Shown here one piece after another: positions 49,455 through 61,161 of a stretch of 64,000 nucleotides of DNA; position 1 is the first letter of the stretch; each line of letters starts with the position of its first letter. The DNA is taken from positions 186,001 to 250,000 of the forward strand of contig NZ_JAHKKG010000007.1 in the NCBI RefSeq assembly GCF_018829635.1, given 5' to 3'. The translations under genes and the position numbers were made by a program. The notes under the pieces are model-generated. The model saw nothing but the letters and a program-made list of their open reading frames with translations. It made no database searches and was not told the DNA's origin. The DNA comes from Paractinoplanes bogorensis (GTDB lineage Bacteria; Actinomycetota; Actinomycetes; Mycobacteriales; Micromonosporaceae).

Positions 49455-50456
49455 GTGCCAATCACCATCGCCGATGTGGCGGCCCGGGCCAAGGTCAGCA
49501 AGACGACCGTGTCCCGCGTGCTCAACGGCAAGGGTGAGCTGGACGAATCGACCGCCGCGCGGGTCCGTGCGGTGATCGACGAGCTGGGTTACGTGCCGAG
49601 CTCACGGGCCGTCGGACTGGCCCGCGGGCGGACCCGGGTCGTCGGCATGCTCGTGCCCTCGCTGACCTGGCCGTGGATCGGCGAGGTGATCCAGGGTGCG
49701 GTCGATGTGCTCGAGACCGAGCGCTACGGCCTGCTGCTGTTCACCTGCAACCGCGGCGAGGAGTCGATGCGCCAGTTCGGCGCGCAGGTGTCCGCCAAGT
49801 CGTTCGACGGCCTGCTGGTCATCGAGCCCGAGGGCACCCTCGACTACATCGCCACGCTGCATCGCCGGGGCCTGCCGGTCGTGCTCATCGACGATCGCGA
49901 CCAGACCTCGGGCGAGATCCCCAGTGTCGGCACGACCAACCACGACGGCGCCGGCTCGGCCGCGCGGCATCTGCTCGAGATCGGGCGTACGAAGCCGCTG
50001 GTGATCGCCGGACCGGAGCAGTTCGGCTGCACGCGTCAGCGTCTGGCCGGTTTCGCCTCGGTGTTCGCCGAGGCGGGGCACCCGATCACCGCCGAACGGC
50101 GACTGCCGGGTGACTTCACGGTGGCCCGTGGCTCGGCCGGCGTTCAGGCCGCGCTCGAGTCCGGGGTGGAGTTCGACGCGGTGTTCGCCCACAACGACCT
50201 GTCCGCGATCGGCGCGATGCAGGCGCTGCTCGACGCCGGCCGCCGCATCCCGCAGGACGTGGCGGTGGTGGGTTTCGACGACATACCGACCGCGGCGCAC
50301 ACCCAGCCGCCGCTGACGACCGTGCACCAACCGCTGCGCGAGATGGGTGAGGCAGCGGCGCGGACGCTGCTCGCCCACTTCGAGGGCACACCCCTGCCCA
50401 ACCGTCCGACCGTGATCCCCACGTCCCTCAACACCCGACCCTCCACATTGGCTTAG
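49455..50456 (+). CDS. LacI-family regulator of the beta-glucoside transport locus
   Basis: The protein has 333 residues from GTG 49455. The HTH is IADVAARAKVSKTTVSRVLN with hinge helix SRAVGLARG. The effector domain has VVGMLVPSLTWPWIGEVI, FDGLLVIEPEG, VFAHNDLSAIGAM and DVAVVGFDDIPTA. It precedes an Opp-type ABC importer and a GH1 beta-glucosidase in the same direction, and tandem operators lie before its own start. It is distinct in sequence and operator from the LacI protein at 30616. The effector is probably a beta-glucoside. Confidence 0.87.
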   Translation: MPITIADVAARAKVSKTTVSRVLNGKGELDESTAARVRAVIDELGYVPSSRAVGLARGRTRVVGMLVPSLTWPWIGEVIQGAVDVLETERYGLLLFTCNRGEESMRQFGAQVSAKSFDGLLVIEPEGTLDYIATLHRRGLPVVLIDDRDQTSGEIPSVGTTNHDGAGSAARHLLEIGRTKPLVIAGPEQFGCTRQRLAGFASVFAEAGHPITAERRLPGDFTVARGSAGVQAALESGVEFDAVFAHNDLSAIGAMQALLDAGRRIPQDVAVVGFDDIPTAAHTQPPLTTVHQPLREMGEAAARTLLAHFEGTPLPNRPTVIPTSLNTRPSTLA

Positions 50457-50604
50457 CCAGATAACAACGATCTCGGGGCCGGCCACGTGCCGGTGCCGCG
50501 ATGGTGCACGCCCCAAATGGAACGTCAACGCCGACGGCAGCAACAGCTACCGGCACGACGGCCGTTTGCTCACCCCGATTCCGTCACATTCGAGGAGTTT
50601 TGTG

Positions 50605-52293
50605 ATGCAGAGAAGGAAACTGTTCGCGGTTGCCCTGGCGAGTGCGCTCGCCACGGGTGGACTCGCCGCGTGCGGCGACTCGCCCAACGCCGACAACGCG
50701 AACAACGCCAACAAGGCGTCGGTGGACTTCCTCAAGATCGGCATGCCGAACGGCACGCAGACCGAGAACCACAACCCGTTCGCCGGCACCTCCTCGGCGA
50801 ACGCGCTCGGGTACAAGTGGATGATCTACGAGCCGCTGACCCAGTGGAACCCGGTGCGCCCGGCCGAGCCCGCCGTCCCGTGGCTGGCCAGCGGGGTCAA
50901 GTGGGCCGACGACTACAAGTCGGCCGAGGTCACGGTCCGCGACAACGCCACCTGGTCGGACGGTCAGAAGCTCACCGCCGAGGACGTCGCCTACACGTTC
51001 ACGCTGCTCAAGAGCAACGAGGCGCTCAACCAGAACGCCATCCCGTTCGACCAGATCACGGTGGCCGGCAACGTCGTGAAGGTCACCTTCAAGACGCCGC
51101 AGTTCGTCAACCAGAACAAGATCATGGCGAGCACCCCGATCGTGCCCAAGCACATCTGGGAGAAGATCTCGGACCCGGCGACGGACGTCAACAAGACCCC
51201 GGTCGGCTCGGGCCCGTACACGCTGAAGTCCTTCACCCAGGCCGGCGTCACGCTGTCGGTGCGCACCGAGGGCTACTGGGGAACGGTGCCGCAGGTCAAG
51301 GAGCTGCGGTACGTCTCCTACGCCGACAACAACGCCCAGGGCACCGCGCTGGCCAACGGCGACTCGGAGTGGTCGTTCGTCTTCCTGCCGAACCCGCAGG
51401 CGACCTTCGTCGCCAAGGACCCGGAGCACCACAAGGTGTGGGCGCCCGGCGTGCTCGGCATCCACGGTCTCTACATCAACACCACGATCAAGCCGTTCGA
51501 CGACGTGAAGCTGCGTCAGGCCATGAACATGGTGATCAACCGGACCGACATCTTCACCCAGGCCGAGGCGTCGTACTTCCACCCGGAGATCAAGAGCGTG
51601 ACCGGCCTGCCGCCGGGCGCCGGTGACGCGTTCATCGCTCCGGAGTACAAGGGCAAGGAGTTCTCGAACGACGTCGAGGGCGCCAAGGCTCTGCTGGCCA
51701 GCGCCGGCTACAAGCTCAACGGCAAGGTGCTGAGCGACCCGTCCGGCAAGCCGGTCAAGATCAAGCTCAGCGACCCGGCGCCGTGGTCGGACTACCAGAC
51801 CACGCTCGAGATCATCAAGAGCAACTTCGCCGAGATCGGCATCGACGCGACGGTCGAGAAGCCCAACCAGGACGTCTGGGACAAGAACGTGCAGACCGGC
51901 GCGTTCGAGGCCTCGATGCGGTGGACGAACGGTGGCGCGACGCCGTACGACATCTACCAGACCGTGATGGACGGCGACATGCTCAAGCCGATCGGCACCG
52001 CCGCTCAGCAGGGCAACTTCGGCCGCTTCAAGAGCCCTGAGGCGACCGCCGCGCTCAAGGCCTACGCCAACGCCACCAGCGACGAGGCCCGCACCACGGC
52101 GATGAACTCGATCCAGAAGATCTTCGTCGAGCAGGCCCCGATGTTCCCGGTCGGTGCCGACAACGTGGGCGCCGCCTACAGCGACAAGAACTGGACCGGC
52201 TGGCCGACCGACGCCGACCCGTACTCGGGTGCGCAGCCGACCCAGCCGTACGTGTCGCTGATCATCGGCAAGCTCAAGCCCGCCAACTCCTGA
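50605..52293 (+). CDS. ABC transporter family-5 solute-binding lipoprotein
   Basis: ATG 50605, after GAGGAG, gives 562 residues. The signal ends in the lipobox LAAC (C23). The family-5 fold (SBP_bac_5, dipeptide/oligosaccharide type) shows YEPLTQWNPVRPAEPAVPWL, VTVRDNATWSDGQKLTAEDV, TPVGSGPYTLKSF, and GIDATVEKPNQDVWDK. It captures substrate outside the membrane for the OppBCDF-type importer downstream. Family-5 proteins bind peptides but also beta-glucoside oligosaccharides. The adjacent GH1 and LacI genes favour the latter. Confidence 0.9.
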   Translation: MQRRKLFAVALASALATGGLAACGDSPNADNANNANKASVDFLKIGMPNGTQTENHNPFAGTSSANALGYKWMIYEPLTQWNPVRPAEPAVPWLASGVKWADDYKSAEVTVRDNATWSDGQKLTAEDVAYTFTLLKSNEALNQNAIPFDQITVAGNVVKVTFKTPQFVNQNKIMASTPIVPKHIWEKISDPATDVNKTPVGSGPYTLKSFTQAGVTLSVRTEGYWGTVPQVKELRYVSYADNNAQGTALANGDSEWSFVFLPNPQATFVAKDPEHHKVWAPGVLGIHGLYINTTIKPFDDVKLRQAMNMVINRTDIFTQAEASYFHPEIKSVTGLPPGAGDAFIAPEYKGKEFSNDVEGAKALLASAGYKLNGKVLSDPSGKPVKIKLSDPAPWSDYQTTLEIIKSNFAEIGIDATVEKPNQDVWDKNVQTGAFEASMRWTNGGATPYDIYQTVMDGDMLKPIGTAAQQGNFGRFKSPEATAALKAYANATSDEARTTAMNSIQKIFVEQAPMFPVGADNVGAAYSDKNWTGWPTDADPYSGAQPTQPYVSLIIGKLKPANS

Positions 52294-52300
52294 TCGCCCG

Positions 52301-52337
52301 TGCCGCTCCCCGTGCCGTCCAGGCGCGGGGAGCGGCA
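52301..52337 (+). terminator. Intercistronic hairpin after the binding-protein gene
   Basis: TGCCGCTCCCCGTGCC (52301-52316) pairs with GGCGCGGGGAGCGGCA (52322-52337) over 16 positions with one wobble; the loop is GTCCA. There is no U-tract. It probably lets the binding protein be made in excess over the membrane components by partial termination or by protecting the 3' end. Confidence 0.65.
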
Positions 52338-52367
52338 TTCCGCCGCCCCCGCAAAGGAATCACGCCC

Positions 52368-53428
<1,061 letters not shown>

Positions 53429-53432
<4 letters not shown>

Positions 53433-54409
53433 AGTATTTCCTCCAGCGCATCGCGTTCTACCTGTTCACCGCATGGGCCGCGATCACCCTCAACTTCTTC
53501 ATCCCGCGCATGGTGCCGGGCGACCCGGTGCAGTCGCTGATCTCCAAGTTCCGCGGCCAGATGAGCACCGAGGCGATCAACTCGCTGTACGTGCTGTTCG
53601 GCCTCGACGACAACAAGGGTCTGTGGACGCAGTACGTGGACTACTGGAAGCAGCTGTTCCAGGGTGACCTCGGCCTGTCGTTCACGTTCTTCCCGTCGCC
53701 GGTCTCGGAGATCATCGGCGACGCGCTGCCGTGGACGGTGACGCTGGTCGGCATCACCACGGTGATCAGCTTCCTGATCGGCACCAGCCTCGGCGTGCTG
53801 GCCGGCTGGCGGCGCGGCTCGTGGACCGACGGCCTGCTGCCGGTCACCACGTTCTTCTCGTCGGTGCCGTACTTCTGGCTCGGCATCATCGCGATCTACC
53901 TGCTGACCGGCCCGGACAGCTTCTTCCCGAGCTCCGGCGGCTTCGACTCGGCGCTGGTGCCGGCCTGGGACCAGTACTTCATCCCGAGCGCCCTGCAGCA
54001 CAGCCTGCTGCCCGCGCTGACCATCCTGATCTCGTCGGTGAGCGGCTGGATCCTGAGCATGCGCAACATGATGGTGACGGTCTCGAGCGAGGACTACATC
54101 ACCGTCGCGCACGCCAAGGGCCTGTCCGAGCGGCGGGTGGCGGTGAGCTACGCGGCCCGCAACGCGCTGCTGCCCAACATCTCCGGCTTCGCGTTGTCAC
54201 TCGGCTTCATTGTCGGCGGCACGCTGCTGGTCGAGATCGTGTTCTCCTACCCCGGCCTCGGGTTCATCCTGCTGCAGGCGCTGGGCGCCAAGGACTACCC
54301 GCTGATGCAGGGCATCTTCCTGGTCATCACGATCTCGGTGCTGGTCGCCAACCTGCTGGCCGACCTGGCCTACCTGCTCCTCGACCCGCGTACCCGCAAG
54401 GAGGGCTGA
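53429..54409 (+). CDS. ABC transporter permease, OppB/DppB type
   Basis: The protein has 326 residues with six predicted spans. The N-terminus is RIAFYLFTAWAAITLNFFIP followed by RMVPGDPVQ, typical of OppB. The EAA loop is YITVAHAKGLSERRVAVSYA. It forms the channel with the permease at 54413. Coupled to the ATPase gene upstream. Confidence 0.9.
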
Positions 54410-54412
54410 GCG

Positions 54413-55494
54413 ATGACGATTCCCACCTCGAGCACCGCCCAGGTCATCCCCGGCCAGGGGGCCATGGCCACGCCGGAGAACGCCAAGCCGGGCAAGAAGG
54501 CCAAACGGCAGCGCTTCCTGTTCCTCAAGAACAAGAAGGCGGCCGTCGGTCTGGTCGTCCTGTTCTTCTACATCCTCTTCGGGATCATCGGGCCCTGGAT
54601 CACCCCGTACGACCCCAGCGCGCGCAGCAACGATCTGCTGCAGCCGCCGTCCGGCGACCACTGGTTCGGCACGACCCACCTCGGGCAGGACGTGTTCAGC
54701 CAGGTGCTCGACGGCACCCAGAGCGTGGTGTTCGTCGGCTTCCTGGCCGGCACCATCGCCACCGTGCTGTCGGTGATCATCGGCATCACGGCCGGCTACC
54801 TGGGCGGCAAGGCCGACGACACGCTGTCCGCACTGTCCAACGTGTTCCTGGTCATCCCGGCCGTCCCGCTGATGATCATCATCACGTCGATCCTGGACAA
54901 CGCCAGCAACCTGCTGCTCGCCCTGATCATCGGCCTCACGTCATGGTCGTGGAACGCCCGGGTGCTCCGCGCCCAGACGCTCTCGCTGCGGCGGCGCGAC
55001 TACATCGAGGCGTCCCGGGCCACCGGTGAGAAGACCTGGCGCATCGTCGGCTTCGAACTGCTGCCCAACCTGACCGCGGTCATCGCCTCGGGTTTCATCG
55101 GCACGGTCATCTTCGCCGTGCTCTCGCTGATCACCCTGGCCTTCATCGGCATCGTCTCCAACGCCGGCTGGAACTGGGGCACGATCCTGTTCTGGGCGCA
55201 GGGCCAGCAGGCGCTCGCCCAGGGCGCGTGGTGGTGGTTCGTGCCGGCCGGTCTGGCCATCGCGTTTCTCGGCACCGCCCTGTCGCTGATCAACTTCGCG
55301 ATCGACGAGTTCGTCAGCCCCCGCCTGCGCAGCGCGGGCAAGACCAAGCTCAAGACGGCCTCCGGCGGCACCGTACGGATGCGGATCGGCTTCACGCCCG
55401 TGCTGTCGAACTCGGCCGAGCCGCACACGCACGCCCGGCCGCTACCCGGTCTCACGCCGGGTGCCGCCACGCCCGTGGTCCGAGAGGCGAAGTG

Positions 55495-55495
<1 letters not shown>
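54413..55495 (+). CDS. ABC transporter permease, OppC/DppC type
   Basis: The protein has 360 residues. A long cytoplasmic N-terminus (about 45 residues, Lys-rich) precedes the first span, VGLVVLFFYILFGIIGPWI. The family-specific HWFGTTHLGQDVFSQVL motif and the EAA loop YIEASRATGEKTWRIVGFEL follow. An unusual C-terminal tail of about 60 residues after the last span carries no motif. Its stop overlaps the next ATG by one base. Confidence 0.9.
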
Positions 55496-56499
<1,004 letters not shown>

Positions 56500-56504
56500 A
56501 ACGG

Positions 56505-56534
56505 GGGCCGCCCGCTTTTCGAAGTGGGCGGCCC
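56505..56534 (+). terminator. Terminator of the importer operon
   Basis: GGGCCGCCCGCTT (56505-56517) pairs with AAGTGGGCGGCCC (56522-56534) around a TTCG tetraloop, one wobble. It separates, or attenuates between, the ABC operon and the GH1 gene. Confidence 0.8.
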
Positions 56535-56600
56535 TCAAAACCCTTCCAACCACCCCGCCGCCGCCCCTAACCGGACTGAAGGCGGAGCCCCTGGAGAGCC

Positions 56601-57992
56601 ATGAACCCCACCACCACCAAGTTCCCGCTCGCCACCGGCCTGCCGCCCAAGTTCGTCTGGGGCGTCGCCACCGCGTCGTACCAGATCGAGGGCGCGGCGA
56701 GCGAGGACGGCCGCACCCCGTCCATCTGGGACACGTTCTCAGCTGTGCCCGGCGCCGTCGTGAACGGCGACAACGGCGACGTGGCGTGCGACCACTACCA
56801 CCGGATGCCGCAGGACGTGGCGCTGATGAAGAGCCTCGGCGTCGACAGCTACCGGTTCTCGGTGGCCTGGCCGCGGATCCAGCCGCACGGGAGCGGACCG
56901 ATCAACCCGGCCGGGATGGCCTTCTACGAGCGGCTGGTCGATGAGCTGCTGGAGAACGGCATCGCCCCCTGGGTCACGCTCTATCACTGGGACCTGCCGC
57001 AGGAGCTCGAGGACGCGGGCGGCTGGCCCCACCGCGACACCGCCTACCGGTTCGCCGACTACGCGATGATGGTCTTCGACAAGCTGCAGGACCGGGTCGA
57101 CACGTTCACCACGCTGAACGAGCCGTGGTGCTCGGCCTTCCTCGGCTACAACGTCGGCGTGCACGCGCCCGGCCGCAAGGACTTCGACGCGTCCCTCGCC
57201 GCCACCCACCACCTGCTGCTCGGTCACGGCCTGGCCACCCAGCGGATGCGCGCGGCCGAGACCCGCCCGCACACGTACGGGATCACGCTGAACATGGGCA
57301 CGGCCGACCCGGCCGGCGACACCCAGGCCGACCGGGACGCGGCCCGCCGCGCCGACGGCATGGGCCTGCGGCTCTATCTGGACCCGCTGCGCAAGGGGGA
57401 GTACCCGGCCGACATGGTCGAGGACCTGACCGCCCGCGGCTCGGCGATGCCGGTCCAGGACGGCGACCTCGAGATCATCTCGACGCCGTTCGACGTGCTC
57501 GGCGTCAACTTCTACTTCGGACAGGACTTCGCCGGCACCGACGCCGAGGGCAGCACGCACGAGGCGAACGGGGACCCGGTGGTGCGCGCGGTGCTGCCCG
57601 ACACCCCGAAGACGGCGATGGGGTGGCCGATCACCCCCGAGCGCTTCACCCAGCTGCTGGTCCGCCTGCACCACGACTACCCCGGGCTGCCGATGGTGAT
57701 CACCGAGAACGGTGCCGCCTTCGACGACCAGCCGGACGCCTCGGGCTATGTCGCGGACGACGACCGTACGGAATATCTCTCGACCCACATCGCCGCGGTG
57801 GCCGCCGCTCGCGAGCAGGGCGCCGACATCCGCGGGTACTTCGCGTGGTCGCTGCTCGACAACTTCGAGTGGGCCGAGGGTTACGCCAAGCGGTTCGGCA
57901 TCGTGCACGTCGATTACGAGACCCAGGAGCGCACGCCCAAGCAGAGCGCCCTCTGGTTCCGCGCCTCGATCGCCGGGATGCGCGCGTCCTGA
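56601..57992 (+). CDS. GH1 beta-glucosidase
   Basis: The protein has 463 residues, normal for GH1, with no signal peptide, so it acts in the cytoplasm on imported sugars. FVWGVATASYQIEGA is the family N-terminal signature. The acid/base is E174 in TLNEPW and the nucleophile E369 in VITENGA. WSLLDNFEWAEGY is the C-terminal aglycone-site signature. It follows the Opp-type importer by about 100 bp beyond a terminator. It probably splits cellobiose or related beta-glucosides. Confidence 0.93.
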   Translation: MNPTTTKFPLATGLPPKFVWGVATASYQIEGAASEDGRTPSIWDTFSAVPGAVVNGDNGDVACDHYHRMPQDVALMKSLGVDSYRFSVAWPRIQPHGSGPINPAGMAFYERLVDELLENGIAPWVTLYHWDLPQELEDAGGWPHRDTAYRFADYAMMVFDKLQDRVDTFTTLNEPWCSAFLGYNVGVHAPGRKDFDASLAATHHLLLGHGLATQRMRAAETRPHTYGITLNMGTADPAGDTQADRDAARRADGMGLRLYLDPLRKGEYPADMVEDLTARGSAMPVQDGDLEIISTPFDVLGVNFYFGQDFAGTDAEGSTHEANGDPVVRAVLPDTPKTAMGWPITPERFTQLLVRLHHDYPGLPMVITENGAAFDDQPDASGYVADDDRTEYLSTHIAAVAAAREQGADIRGYFAWSLLDNFEWAEGYAKRFGIVHVDYETQERTPKQSALWFRASIAGMRAS

Positions 57993-57997
57993 TGACT

Positions 57998-58037
57998 CCG
58001 GGTGCGGCTGCGAGCCTGGCGCCGCGGCCGCACCCGG
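57998..58037 (+). terminator. Hairpin after the GH1 gene
   Basis: CCGGGTGCGGC (57998-58008) and GCCGCACCCGG (58027-58037) pair perfectly; the 18-nt loop is itself GC-rich. It lies between the convergent GH1 and ROK genes. Confidence 0.6.
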
Positions 58038-58080
58038 CTCCAATCCACGCCGAGAAAGGAAACGGCGTACGGGAAAGGTC

Positions 58081-59355
58081 CTATCGCGCCCTTGCTCCCG
58101 GGCGGCGCTGGCGGGGTGTGAAGGCCAGCACCGGTTCGGGCGGCTCGGCCAGGCCCCCCTCGGCCAGCAACTGCGCGATCGGCAGGGTGGCCGCGCCCAT
58201 CGCCACCGCATCGGTGCCGAGCTCGCAGAGGGTGATGGAGGTCTGCGCGTACGGGCGTCGCAGTGCATGCCGGGCCGCGGCCTGGCGGATCTCGGGCAGG
58301 AAGCGGGCGCCGAAGATCGATCCGGTGTCCCCGCCGAGCACGATCCGCTCGGGGCTGAACAGATTTATCAGGTCGCCCAGGCCCGCGCCGAGATAGCCGG
58401 CCGTCTGCTCGAAGACCTCGAGCGCCGCGTCCGGCAGGTCGTCCCGCTTCAGATATCGGGGCAGAAGCGTTTCCTCATACGCCTCCCCGACCGCCCCGGC
58501 CAGCCGCCGCCCGATCCGTTCGGCGCCGACATAGGCCTCCAGGCAGCCCCGCGCCCCGCACCGGCACTCGTCGCCGTCGTAGATCAGCGTGGTGTGTCCC
58601 CACTCGCCGGCGTTGCTGTTCGCCCCCCGGTAGTAGCTGCGCCCGTCCATCACGACGGCCGCGCCCACCCCCGTGCCGATCATGACGATGACCGCGTGCC
58701 GGGCGCCGCGGCCCGCACCGAACCACATCTCGGCCTGGCCGTGGGTCTTGGCGCCGTTCTCCACGAAGATCGGCACGTCGGTGCCGGCCCGCAGCATCGC
58801 GCCCAGCGGAACCGTGTCCCAGCCGGTGGGCTGCGCGTCGACCACGCCGTCGGCGTCGACCACACCCGGTACGCCGACCCCGAAGCCGAGCACGTCGGCC
58901 GCCGCGACCCCGGCCTGCTCGATCACCTGGTCGAGGCCGGTCAGCACCCGGCCCGCGACCCGCTCGGGATGGTCGTCGTGCTCGAGGCGCGCCACCGCGA
59001 GGCGGGACATCTCGAGGTCGTACAACTCGACCAGCACGCGCGTCTCACCGACGTCGGCGCCCACCACGTACCGGAAACCGGGGTTGACCCTCAGCAGCAC
59101 CCGCGGGCGGCCGCCGTCCGAGCCGACCAGACCGGCCTCCTGAACCAGGCCCTCCTCGATCATCTCGCCGATCAGATTGCTGACACTGGCCTGGCTCAGC
59201 GCCGTGCTGGTGGCGAGTTGCTGGCGGCTCTGCAACCCGCCGTGGAACAGGTCGGTGAGCAGGCTGGACCGGTTCGCCCGGCGGACGTCACGCACCGTCG
59301 TACGCCTGGTATCCAAACCGCACCCCTTTTGTGTGGCCGCTCCCCGAACTGCCAT
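58081..59355 (-). CDS. ROK-family transcription regulator/sugar kinase-like protein
   Basis: The protein has 424 residues (ATG 59355; TTG 59316 after AAAGGGG is a possible shorter start). The N-terminal winged helix includes SRQQLATSTALSQASVSNLI. The ROK domain follows: VVGADVGETRVLVELYDLEM, GFGVGVPGVVDADG, ANSNAGEWGHTTL and the zinc motif CRCGARGCLEAYVG. The helix-turn-helix marks it as a NagC/XylR-type repressor rather than a glucokinase. Convergent with the GH1 gene, so it may add a second layer of carbon control. Confidence 0.9.
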   Translation of the reverse strand: MAVRGAATQKGCGLDTRRTTVRDVRRANRSSLLTDLFHGGLQSRQQLATSTALSQASVSNLIGEMIEEGLVQEAGLVGSDGGRPRVLLRVNPGFRYVVGADVGETRVLVELYDLEMSRLAVARLEHDDHPERVAGRVLTGLDQVIEQAGVAAADVLGFGVGVPGVVDADGVVDAQPTGWDTVPLGAMLRAGTDVPIFVENGAKTHGQAEMWFGAGRGARHAVIVMIGTGVGAAVVMDGRSYYRGANSNAGEWGHTTLIYDGDECRCGARGCLEAYVGAERIGRRLAGAVGEAYEETLLPRYLKRDDLPDAALEVFEQTAGYLGAGLGDLINLFSPERIVLGGDTGSIFGARFLPEIRQAAARHALRRPYAQTSITLCELGTDAVAMGAATLPIAQLLAEGGLAEPPEPVLAFTPRQRRPGARAR

Positions 59356-59417
59356 CTAACGCCACGTGGCCGGAAAATCGTAAGCCGACCGCATCGACGT
59401 CGGCATATCGTGCCCGA

Positions 59418-60248
59418 GTGACCGACTATCGCGACGTCAATCGCGCCAACTGGGACGACCGCGCCGCCGCCCACGCCGCCTCGCCCGGCTACGCCGTCGA
59501 CCGGTTCGCCGCTGACCCGGAGCATCTCAGCGACGTCGTCCGTTTCGACCAGCCCCGGCTCGGCGACCTGCGCGGACTGCGCGGCGTGCACCTGCAGTGC
59601 CACATCGGCACCGACACGGTCTCGCTGTCCCGGCTCGGCGCCACCATGACCGGCCTCGACTTCTCGCCCAGGTCGCTCGACGAGGCCCGCCGGATCGCCG
59701 CGCTGGCCGGGGCCGACGTGCGGTTCGTGCAGTCCGATGTCTACGACGCCGTGGCCGCCGTCGGTGACGGATATGACCTGGTCTATACCGGGGTGGGAGC
59801 ACTCTGCTGGCTGCCCGACGTGAAGCGCTGGGCGCGCACCGTCGCGGCACTGCTCAAGCCGGGCGGGCGGCTGTTCATCCGCGAGGGCCACCCGGTGCTG
59901 TGGGCGCTCGACTACGACCGCAAGGACGACGTGATCGCCCTCGAATACCCCTACTTCGAGCGGGAGGAGGGGCTGGTCTTCGAAGAGGGCGGCACCTACG
60001 TCGAGACCGAGGCCGAGTTCGCGCACAACACGACCGTCGAATGGAACCACGGCATCGGCGAGATCGTGACCGCCGTGCTCGACGCCGGGCTGACCCTGAC
60101 CGGCCTGGTCGAGCACACCAGCGTGCCGTGGGAGGCCCTCGAAGGCGGCCGGATGACCGACATCGGCCGCGGCGAGTACCAGTTGACCGACCGTCCCGAC
60201 CGGATGCCGCACAGCTACACGCTGCAGGCCGTGAAACCTCCCGTTTAG
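59418..60248 (+). CDS. Class I SAM-dependent methyltransferase
   Basis: GTG 59418 gives 276 residues starting VTDYRDVNRANWDDRA, the usual N-terminus of this group; earlier in-frame codons lie in the ROK promoter region. Motif I is degenerate (GVHLQCHIGTDTVSLSRLGA, lacking GxGxG). It is followed by MTGLDFSPRSLDEA, DLVYTGVGALCWLPD and LLKPGGRLFIREGHP. The HLQCHIG motif is characteristic of a methyltransf_25-like actinobacterial family of unknown substrate. Confidence 0.82.
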   Translation: MTDYRDVNRANWDDRAAAHAASPGYAVDRFAADPEHLSDVVRFDQPRLGDLRGLRGVHLQCHIGTDTVSLSRLGATMTGLDFSPRSLDEARRIAALAGADVRFVQSDVYDAVAAVGDGYDLVYTGVGALCWLPDVKRWARTVAALLKPGGRLFIREGHPVLWALDYDRKDDVIALEYPYFEREEGLVFEEGGTYVETEAEFAHNTTVEWNHGIGEIVTAVLDAGLTLTGLVEHTSVPWEALEGGRMTDIGRGEYQLTDRPDRMPHSYTLQAVKPPV

Positions 60249-60301
60249 AGATCAATCCTCGCGGGGTATTCGCGGGCATCCCCACGGCATAGGAGGCCCC
60301 G

Positions 60302-60517
60302 ATGCGCGCAGGCTCGATCGGCGGGCTGATTCTGATCATCTGGCTCGTTCTGGGCGGCGTGGCCGCCTACGAACGGGGTTACTTCTCCGACACCAGCAAC
60401 ACCAGTTGCGCCGAGTTCGGCACGATCGTCGTCACCGTAGTGGCCGGCCCCCTCAACTGGGCCGGCATCAACCCGAAGATCACCTGCGACGTGGACGTTC
60501 CGCCACCCAGCAAGTGA
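60302..60517 (+). CDS. Small membrane protein
   Basis: The protein has 71 residues. AGGAGG 8 bases before ATG 60302 makes it a credible gene. One N-terminal span, GSIGGLILIIWLVLGGVAAY, is followed by a short outer segment with two Cys (NTSCAEFGTIV and KITCDVDVPP) that may form a disulfide. The terminator at 60530 is its own. No known family. Confidence 0.7.
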   Translation: MRAGSIGGLILIIWLVLGGVAAYERGYFSDTSNTSCAEFGTIVVTVVAGPLNWAGINPKITCDVDVPPPSK

Positions 60518-60529
60518 CCTGACCGACCC

Positions 60530-60565
60530 GGCGACGGCGCCCGCTCTCCAGCGGGCGCCGTCGCC
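60530..60565 (+). terminator. Perfect 16-bp terminator hairpin
   Basis: GGCGACGGCGCCCGCT (60530-60545) and AGCGGGCGCCGTCGCC (60550-60565) pair fully around CTCC. Confidence 0.8.
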
Positions 60566-60623
60566 GCACCCGGACGGGTGATTTGTGTCATTCGTGAGCG
60601 ACTGGCCGTAACTCGGATGAGCC

Positions 60624-61067
60624 ATGCGCGTTCCGGCCGGAAAAGGTAAGTTGATCGGTGTGACGGCCGTGGCGCGTGTGCTCCCCAGAGACTGGGATGG
60701 GCACCGGTTGCTGCGCTTTCTGACCGGGCTGGCCATGCTCGCCCTGGCGTTCGCCGCTCACCTCGCCCCGGCCCGGCTCGAGACCGCGGCCCCCGCGCCG
60801 GTGCTCGCCGAGGCCAGCATCGCCGCCCCCGCGCCGGTCGTCGCTGATGCCGGCATCGCCGCCCCCGCGCCGGTCGCCGCCACGAGCATCGGCGCCGCCC
60901 CGCAAGACGGACAAATCGCCCAGGCCGCCCCCGCGGTCCGGATCGCGACGCCGGCCACTGAGTTGCCGGTCGGCTCGACCGTCCCGGTGCTCGTGGCGGT
61001 TCTCGTGCTCGCAGGGCTGGCCATGCGCGTACGGGGAAATCGTGGTCCTCCGCTCCTGACCCTCTGA
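60624..61067 (+). CDS. Membrane protein with Ala-Pro repeats
   Basis: Up to 147 residues; the start could be ATG 60624 or GTG 60660, which has AAAAGG upstream. A first span (LLRFLTGLAMLALAFAAHLA) is followed by three imperfect 12-residue repeats: AAPAPVLAEASI, AAPAPVVADAGI, AAPAPVAATSIG. A second span near the C-terminus is VGSTVPVLVAVLVLAGLAM. The extracytoplasmic part is therefore low-complexity. No family or function recognised. Confidence 0.55.
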   Translation: MRVPAGKGKLIGVTAVARVLPRDWDGHRLLRFLTGLAMLALAFAAHLAPARLETAAPAPVLAEASIAAPAPVVADAGIAAPAPVAATSIGAAPQDGQIAQAAPAVRIATPATELPVGSTVPVLVAVLVLAGLAMRVRGNRGPPLLTL

Positions 61068-61161
61068 ATCACACGCGCCGGCGGCCCACCGCTGCCCGCG
61101 GCGAGAGCCGCTTCACCCTGCCCGGTCCTTGAGGAGAACCGCGTAAGCCTGTGAGGTTGCG

